Positions 58,936-64,000 of a stretch of 64,000 nt of DNA are shown one piece after another. The position numbers and the translations under genes are program-made. The first letter of the stretch is position 1. Each line of letters begins with the position of its first letter. The notes below the pieces were generated by a model. The model searched no databases. It was given only the letters and a program-made list of their open reading frames with translations, and was not told where the DNA came from. Source of the DNA: Bradyrhizobium algeriense (GTDB lineage Bacteria > Pseudomonadota > Alphaproteobacteria > Rhizobiales > Xanthobacteraceae); assembly GCF_003062295.1 (NCBI RefSeq), contig NZ_PYCN01000002.1:372001-436000 (forward strand), written 5' to 3'.

Positions 58936-60423
58936 TTACACGGAACCGTCCCGGATTTTCTCACTTTCCTGCGAGGAAGCCGCTGATATCCCGCCGTCCT
59001 GCGCTGCTAGCGGTCGCGGAGGCTGGGGACGCACCGGGCGCGGCGCAGCCGGCGGACCGCGCGGCGGCCTGGTTCCGGCCTGCCGGTTGGCCTCCGCCAA
59101 TCGCGCCTCGCGCGCGCGTTCCCGGGCGCGGGCGCCTTCGCGGTAACGGGCCAGCGCGCCCGCCGCGGCGGAATGGCCCCGCCCCCACAGGCCGATCAGA
59201 TGGCCGGCGGCGCGGCCGGTGGCGCCGCCCGCCCAGACCAGCTCGAACGGCGAGAACAGTTTCCAGCGTTCCTCGCCCCACAGGATGCTGCGCGCGATGA
59301 CCTGCCCCGCCATCGCCGAGGTATTCAGCCCATGGCGGCCGAAGCCGCTGGCGACCCACAGCCCTTTGCGCAGCTGGCCGATCTGCGGCATGCCGTGCAC
59401 GGTCACCCCGACCGCGCCGCCGAACACGTCTGATATTGCGACCTTGCCGAGCCCTGGAAAGATAGTGGCAATGCGGCGCTGAATAACGGGTCCAAAGCGG
59501 CGCGGCCGCGCCTCCCAGGTGGTTTCCGGGCTCGCCCACATCAGCCGGTCGCCGTCGACGATGCGGAAATGATCGATGCCGTCACTGTCGGCCACCGACC
59601 CCTTGAAGGCGATCACCTCGCCCAACCGCTCGCCGAGCGGCTCCGTGACCGCGGCATAGCGCCAGACCGGCAGCAGCGTCTCCGACAGGCGGCGCAATGG
59701 GGCGCCGAGATGAACGTTGCCGGCCAGCACGATGTGCGATGCGCGCAGCCGCGCCGACGGCGTCACGATGCGTTTGCGAATCCCTGACGAATCGATGCTG
59801 ACGACCGGCGTGTCCTCGAAGATGCGCGCGCCCGCCCGCCTCGCCTGCGCGGCAAGGCCGTGGATGTATTTGCGGCCGTCGACCTGGAATGCGCGCGGAT
59901 AGTAGACGCCGTGGAAATAGCGTGCGGTCCCGAGCTGATCGCGGACGCGATCGACCTGCCATCCCTCGACCTCGGTCTCGAAATCCTCGCTCAGCGTCTG
60001 GAGCCGGCTGATCAGCGTTTCGCCGGCGTCGACGGTGGAGACCTCCAGCGCGCCCTCGGTCAGTGCAATTCCCGGCATCGCCTCCTCGGTGGCGGCGGCA
60101 CGAACGTACTCGGCACCCTCCTTCGACATCGCCCACAGCTCGCGCGCGTCATCGAGGCCGACGCGCTCGATCAGGTCGCCGATCGGAAGGCTGTAGCCCG
60201 GCATGACCGTGCCGAGCTGATGGCCGGACGCGTTCCAGCCGACATGCCGGCCTTCGAGCACGGCCACGCTGGCCCCGAGGCGCGCGGCCTCCAGCGCCGC
60301 CGTGAGGCCGGCAAGTCCGGCTCCGACCACGCAAATGTCAACATCCAGGTCGAATGACAGACGCGAGCGAAAACGCGCGTCGTCCTCGGGGCCGTTGGTC
60401 GCACTTGTGAAAGTCTCGGGCAT
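58936..60423 (-). CDS. FAD-dependent amine oxidoreductase (DAO/PuuB-like) with a long C-terminal tail
   Basis: 495 residues. The FAD-binding motif VDICVVGAGLAGLTAALEAARLGASVAVLE is near residue 30, followed by WNASGHQLGTVMPGY, which resembles gamma-glutamylputrescine oxidase-type DAO proteins. A C-terminal GLWVASGFGRHGLNTSAM block binds the cofactor. The last 75 or so residues are Arg/Ala/Pro-rich low-complexity sequence (PRPVRPQPPRPL) not expected in the family. Substrate unknown, probably an amine or amino acid. Confidence 0.85.
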   Translation of the reverse strand: MPETFTSATNGPEDDARFRSRLSFDLDVDICVVGAGLAGLTAALEAARLGASVAVLEGRHVGWNASGHQLGTVMPGYSLPIGDLIERVGLDDARELWAMSKEGAEYVRAAATEEAMPGIALTEGALEVSTVDAGETLISRLQTLSEDFETEVEGWQVDRVRDQLGTARYFHGVYYPRAFQVDGRKYIHGLAAQARRAGARIFEDTPVVSIDSSGIRKRIVTPSARLRASHIVLAGNVHLGAPLRRLSETLLPVWRYAAVTEPLGERLGEVIAFKGSVADSDGIDHFRIVDGDRLMWASPETTWEARPRRFGPVIQRRIATIFPGLGKVAISDVFGGAVGVTVHGMPQIGQLRKGLWVASGFGRHGLNTSAMAGQVIARSILWGEERWKLFSPFELVWAGGATGRAAGHLIGLWGRGHSAAAGALARYREGARARERAREARLAEANRQAGTRPPRGPPAAPRPVRPQPPRPLAAQDGGISAASSQESEKIRDGSV

Positions 60424-60517
60424 GGCGTTTCTTACGGACCGCTGCTGCGCTTGTCACCTTGTCGCGGACATGAGCTTGTAGATTAGTCCAGACTAAGACC
60501 GAATCGAGATCGCGATC

Positions 60518-61072
60518 ATGCGCCGTTTGATGCTGCTGCGTCACGCCAAGACCGAACACGACGCGCCTTCGGGCCATGACCAGGACCGCCGTCTCGACGA
60601 GCGCGGCCGGCTGGATGCCGCCGCCATCGGAACCTGGATCGGCCGGCATCCGCCGCTCCCCGACGCCGTCCTGGTTTCGACCGCGGTGCGGGCGCGGCAG
60701 ACTTGGGAGATCGCGCGCGATGCGATGAAGGATGCAGTGCGGGAACGGCTTCCGCAGCCACAGGTCGAACTGCTCGACGAACTCTACGGCGCCGAGCCGG
60801 CGCAGCTGCTGCGGATCATCCGCATGGCCGAGGTCACCGATCCCGCGTGCTTGATGCTGATCGGCCACAATCCCGGCATGCATGAGCTGGCGCTGATGCT
60901 CGCCGGCAGCGGCGACGCGGAGGCGAAGAAATCACTCGAACATAATCTGCCAACCGCTGGCCTTGCCATCCTGGATTTTGCGGTCGGCGACTGGAGCGAA
61001 GTGGCGTTCCGCCGCGGCAAACTCGTGCGCTTCACCAGCCCGAAATTGCTGAAGCAGGCGCTGGACGATTGA
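60518..61072 (+). CDS. SixA-type histidine phosphatase
   Basis: 184 residues with the histidine-phosphatase start MRRLMLLRHAKTEHD (nucleophile His in RHAKT), VSTAVRARQTWE near residue 56 and the second catalytic His in LMLIGHNPGMHEL near 113. SixA-type proteins remove phosphate from phosphohistidine on HPt domains or PTSNtr proteins. It is divergent from the FAD oxidoreductase gene and has no partner kinase nearby. Confidence 0.9.
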   Translation: MRRLMLLRHAKTEHDAPSGHDQDRRLDERGRLDAAAIGTWIGRHPPLPDAVLVSTAVRARQTWEIARDAMKDAVRERLPQPQVELLDELYGAEPAQLLRIIRMAEVTDPACLMLIGHNPGMHELALMLAGSGDAEAKKSLEHNLPTAGLAILDFAVGDWSEVAFRRGKLVRFTSPKLLKQALDD

Positions 61073-61231
61073 GGCAGGCGGACATCCCTGCGCCGCCATG
61101 CTAAGCTGTTCACGACACGGTTTTCGAGCGAATTAAGAACAAGTTCGCGTAAAAGAAAACACGTCAAAACAAATGGCTGGAGCCTGATCCTGATAAGTCA
61201 GGACCGAACGGGCGCAAGGCAGGAGGCGCAG

Positions 61232-61657
61232 ATGTTCAAGTCGATTCTCGTGCCGATCGACCTGGCCGATACTGATCTGGCCAAGCCCGCAATCGCGACC
61301 GCCGCGACGCTGTCGCAGACCTGGAACGGCACGGTGCGCCTGCTCAACGTATTGCCGATGACGCCGGTGATGCTGGCGGAATATGTGCCGGCCGATTTCG
61401 ATGCCCAGCAGCGCGCCACCTCGGAAGAAGCGCTCGCCATCGTGGCGAAGGAATCCGGCATCCCGGCGTCGCGCATTTCTACCGCAGTGCGGCAGGGCGG
61501 CATCTATCACGAGATCCTCGAAGAGGCCGCGGCGATCAAGGCCGACCTGATCGTGATGACCTCGCACCGGCCGGCGATGCGGACCTATTTCCTGGGCTCC
61601 AACGCCGGTCACGTCGTGCGCTATGCGAGGTGCTCGGTGCTGGTGGTGCGGCACTAG
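61232..61657 (+). CDS. Universal stress protein (UspA family)
   Basis: 141 residues: FKSILVPIDLADTDLAKPAI at the start and a C-terminal DLIVMTSHRPAMRTYFLGSNAGHVVRYARCSVLVVR, which is the ATP-binding USP signature G-S-N-A-x-x-V-V with the usual spacing from the start. It is a single-domain cytoplasmic protein with a strong AGGAGG ribosome-binding site at ideal distance from the ATG. Confidence 0.93.
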   Translation: MFKSILVPIDLADTDLAKPAIATAATLSQTWNGTVRLLNVLPMTPVMLAEYVPADFDAQQRATSEEALAIVAKESGIPASRISTAVRQGGIYHEILEEAAAIKADLIVMTSHRPAMRTYFLGSNAGHVVRYARCSVLVVRH

Positions 61658-61724
61658 GCTGCCAGCGCAGGGGCCCGGACAAAAAATCGCAAAACAACCC
61701 CATGCAAAGTAGAACGGGCCTGCT

Positions 61725-61889
61725 CTAATTTCCGATCGTGGCGATCCTGGCCAGACCCGAACCGACGTCTCTCACTGCGGCGTCGAACGCGACCAGGGCA
61801 AACCCGAATGCCAGGGCGAAGGCGGCTATCAGGGTTACGATGAAGACGCGCGCCATCGTGCCACGCAGCCCGATGAGCCGGTCATGCAT
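61725..61889 (-). CDS. Small single-span membrane protein (tentative)
   Basis: 54 residues from the ATG at 61889: MHDRLIGLRGTMARVFIV and then one strong hydrophobic helix (about 13-34), ending GSGLARIATIGN. A later ATG at 61856 would give a 43-residue form. The ribosome-binding site is weak. It looks translated by composition, but short; function unknown. Confidence 0.45.
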   Translation of the reverse strand: MHDRLIGLRGTMARVFIVTLIAAFALAFGFALVAFDAAVRDVGSGLARIATIGN

Positions 61890-61992
61890 GGTTTTTGGGG
61901 TCCATCGACAGGATGTCCGGCGCCTGATGGTGAGAAAGAGGATGAACGAAGTCATGCAAGGGTGCGGTGACCGCGAAAAAATTGACGGGCAA

Positions 61993-63210
61993 TTACCCTG
62001 ACCGCCCCTTCCCATGCAGGACCAGCGCAAGGAGCGACGTCAGCGCCAGCACCGTTCCAAGTCCGATGGCGGGGTCACTGGCCAGGACCGCCGCGAGCGA
62101 TGCGCCGCACGCCGCCCCGGCCATTTGCGAGAAGCCAAACAAGGCTGCGGCGGCGCCCGCCTTGTCGCCGAATGGCGATAGCGCGGCCGCACTCGACAGC
62201 GGGCTCACGATTCCCAAACCGAACAGGAAGATTGAAGCGGTGACGAGAAATGGCAGTAGCGAGTTCCTCGCGACCATGACCGCGAGAAGCAGCGCGACAC
62301 CTCCGACAACGGCCGATCCCAGGCCAATCAGGGTCGCATGATGGAGACCGAACCGCGCCGACAGTCTTGGCGCCAGCATCGCTGCTCCAAACACCACGAA
62401 AACAACGCCTGCAAACAGCAAACCGAGCGTGACGGGCGACAAGCCGAAGCCTTCGAGAAGGACACGTGGCGCGCCTGAGAAAACCGCGAACAAGCCGGCC
62501 ATCAGGAAACTTGCGGTCCTGGCAGGTGCAACGAACCGCGCGTCTCGAATCAGACCCAGATAGGAACTGGTAACACTGCGCTGATGCGGGGAACTGTCAG
62601 AAGCAACCTTGGTTTCGCCGACGAATGTCACATACGCCGCCCCGGCGCAGATGGCGAAAACGGCGACAAAGACAAACTCTGAGCGCCAACCGAAAAGATG
62701 ATCAAGCGCACTGCCGACGAGCGGCGAGAACCCCGGAGCGGCTGCGGTTGCGATCGTGATCGACGCCATTACCTTTGCCAGCGCCTGGCCGTCGAACAGG
62801 TCCCGGGCGATGGCGCGCGAGAGAACGGCCATGGTACATGCGCCGGAAGCTTGTATCGACCGGCCAATCAGCAAGCCCAACAGATCGCCCGCGAATGTGC
62901 ACCATATCGTTCCGAGCACGAAGATACAGAGCCCGATCAGGATGGGCATTTGCCGCCCCAACCGGTCCGACACCGGGCCGACAATCAATTGTCCCACTGC
63001 AAAAATCGCCAGAAAAACCGTGATGGTCGACGTGACCGCCGCGCTGGATACGCGCAGGTCGGCCGCGATCGCCGGCAGCGAGGGTAGAAAGATATTCGTT
63101 GCCAGGATTCCTGTGGCGGCGAACGCGCAAATTACCACTCTGCAGGCTATGGCCGTTCGCTGCCTGGGTTTTGTGGCGGGCGCCCTGCTCAGAACGACTT
63201 CAATGCTCAT
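61993..63210 (-). CDS. MFS drug-resistance exporter, Bcr/CflA type
   Basis: 405 residues from the ATG at 63210. It has twelve predicted helices. The N-terminal half has NIFLPSLPAIAADLRVSSAAV, VGQLIVGPVSDRLGRQMPILIG (MFS motif A) and GRSIQASGACTMAVLSRAIARDLFDG, which match the Bcr/CflA drug:H+ antiporter group. It probably exports small toxic compounds. It lies 205 bases downstream of a LuxR-type regulator on the same strand, which may control it. Confidence 0.9.
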   Translation of the reverse strand: MSIEVVLSRAPATKPRQRTAIACRVVICAFAATGILATNIFLPSLPAIAADLRVSSAAVTSTITVFLAIFAVGQLIVGPVSDRLGRQMPILIGLCIFVLGTIWCTFAGDLLGLLIGRSIQASGACTMAVLSRAIARDLFDGQALAKVMASITIATAAAPGFSPLVGSALDHLFGWRSEFVFVAVFAICAGAAYVTFVGETKVASDSSPHQRSVTSSYLGLIRDARFVAPARTASFLMAGLFAVFSGAPRVLLEGFGLSPVTLGLLFAGVVFVVFGAAMLAPRLSARFGLHHATLIGLGSAVVGGVALLLAVMVARNSLLPFLVTASIFLFGLGIVSPLSSAAALSPFGDKAGAAAALFGFSQMAGAACGASLAAVLASDPAIGLGTVLALTSLLALVLHGKGRSG

Positions 63211-63415
63211 GGCTTGCGTGTCCCGTGCTTGCTGGCCAAAACGCAGGAACATCGGATGTCGATCGCCTGCACTGCCACGGCTCTTCCGGCCGGACGCCTG
63301 TCATCCTGAACAATTGTCTTTTGGGTGTCGTCCTACGAACAGTGGAGGAGGCGTTGGCTCGTCAGCGTGCGGCGTTGGCTCAAGAGGCTGCGTAGCGTGA
63401 CGAGCCCGATCGCGC

Positions 63416-64000
63416 TCAGTCAGCTAGCGGTGTCGCATACCCTGCCACGAGCTTGACGAGATCGGCCTGACGCGCGGTACCTGTCTTTTCGAACAGGCGG
63501 CTGACGTGGGTTCTGATCGTCGTGTCGGCAACACCGAATGCAGTGGCGACTTCCGGAATGCCGCCAACCTCGACGATCGCGAGCAACACGCGAAGCTCGG
63601 TCGGCGTCAGCCTAAAGGTACTGCCGATGGCTTCAGGCGCGGAAGACACTGCCAAGGCCGCCCTGCGAACGAACAAGGCCGCCGCGGCCGTATAGACAAC
63701 ACCGGCGCGGCGGCGCGCTCCCGACGTCAGCGGCAGCGCGTGAGCGACGTAGCGCTCGCCGTCCTTTCCGATCAGAGGGACAGCTATCCCCTTGATGCCG
63801 AGAGCCGCGTCGCCCTGCCCTGCGGCCGCAAAGACCTCTCGCAACGCCCGGTCGACTTGCGCGTCGCTGGCGACCAGCCGACCGCCCGCCGAACTCAAAA
63901 TATCGCTCGTGCCAAGAATCGCATTGCCGGCGGCATTGGCGTGAATCAAACGTCCGGCCGCATCGACGAGATACATGCCCGCACCAAGCCCGTCGAACGT
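63416..64000 (-). CDS. LuxR-type transcriptional regulator, C-terminal part (runs off the right edge)
   Basis: About 194 residues are visible; the frame stays open to the window edge and reads FDGLGAGMYLVDAAGRLIHAN, a PAS-like sensor segment, so the true start is outside. The C-terminus is a LuxR/GerE helix-turn-helix: LTPTELRVLLAIVEVGGIPEVA, then VADTTIRTHVSRLFEKTGTARQADL. Its target may be the MFS exporter downstream. The ligand is unknown. Confidence 0.85.
   Translation of the reverse strand, partial: TFDGLGAGMYLVDAAGRLIHANAAGNAILGTSDILSSAGGRLVASDAQVDRALREVFAAAGQGDAALGIKGIAVPLIGKDGERYVAHALPLTSGARRRAGVVYTAAAALFVRRAALAVSSAPEAIGSTFRLTPTELRVLLAIVEVGGIPEVATAFGVADTTIRTHVSRLFEKTGTARQADLVKLVAGYATPLAD

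Noticed and set aside
61725..62030. 101-residue version of the small membrane protein
   Set aside because: The extra N-terminal 47 residues are Cys/Arg/Ser-rich and overlap the 3' end of the MFS gene; the shorter 54-residue form is more plausible.
63256..63400. Possible transposase tail (VEEALARQRAALAQEAA)
   Set aside because: Too short, with no inverted repeats or other insertion-sequence traces to support it.

Overview
The window reads as a high-G+C alphaproteobacterial chromosome of the Bradyrhizobium/Rhodopseudomonas group (Nitrobacteraceae), most likely Bradyrhizobium. The reasons are hopanoid genes including a 2-methylhopanoid methylase, a Caulobacter-style flagellar regulon (FliX, FlbT, FlaF, candidate CtrA, FlbD and sigma-54 sites), EcfG-type stress promoters, a DUF3551-type secreted-protein remnant, and dispersed palindromic intergenic repeats of the kind common in Bradyrhizobium. 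All names come from reading the translations; no database search was run.

Layout. 1-9.3 kb is the edge of a hopanoid locus on the minus strand: the start of hpnC, small secreted proteins, an RND/MMPL exporter (candidate HpnN), and then eutC, hpnP and eutB, with hpnP lying between the two ethanolamine ammonia-lyase subunit genes. 9.4-12.9 kb holds a membrane protein, a chemoreceptor and a secreted cupin. 13.0-19.7 kb is a three-gene operon: transglutaminase-like, circularly permuted ATP-grasp plus alpha-E fusion, and a large transglutaminase/DUF2126 protein. 20-23.5 kb is a sugar-acid type operon (UxaA-family dehydratase, HpcH/HpaI aldolase, LDH2 dehydrogenase). 23.7-30.8 kb is a homoprotocatechuate (4-hydroxyphenylacetate) meta-cleavage operon controlled by a divergent HpaR with a perfect palindromic operator, ending in a ThDP enzyme. 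30.9-35.3 kb carries an MFS permease and a tripartite tricarboxylate transporter (TctCBA).

35.5-42.4 kb is a mixed stretch: a broken DUF3551-type gene, a PRC-barrel gene and a tiny membrane peptide behind EcfG-like promoters, an exported protein with an SspB (ClpXP adaptor) domain, a Tat-exported beta-carbonic anhydrase, a DehI-family protein, a hydratase, DksA, and an HxlR regulator with its divergent reductase.

42.4-58.2 kb is a flagellar cluster: fliX, flgI, a FlgJ-like rod-binding gene, an FlgN-like gene and an FlaG-like gene, then two flaF genes around a small unknown gene, flbT, three flagellins (two of them 98% identical), and the hook operon flgE-flgK-flgL. A tandem array of about 186-bp units lies between flgL and the flagellins. 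Candidate CtrA sites (fliX, flagellin 1), FlbD-like inverted repeats and sigma-54 promoters (flgI, flgE, flagellin 2) fit a Caulobacter-type hierarchy. The third flagellin keeps its coding sequence but its -24 promoter element has decayed.

58.3-64 kb holds an anchored MsrB, an FAD amine oxidase-like protein, a SixA phosphatase, a universal stress protein, a Bcr/CflA-type MFS exporter and a truncated LuxR-type regulator. No rRNA, tRNA, CRISPR array or intact insertion sequence was seen.
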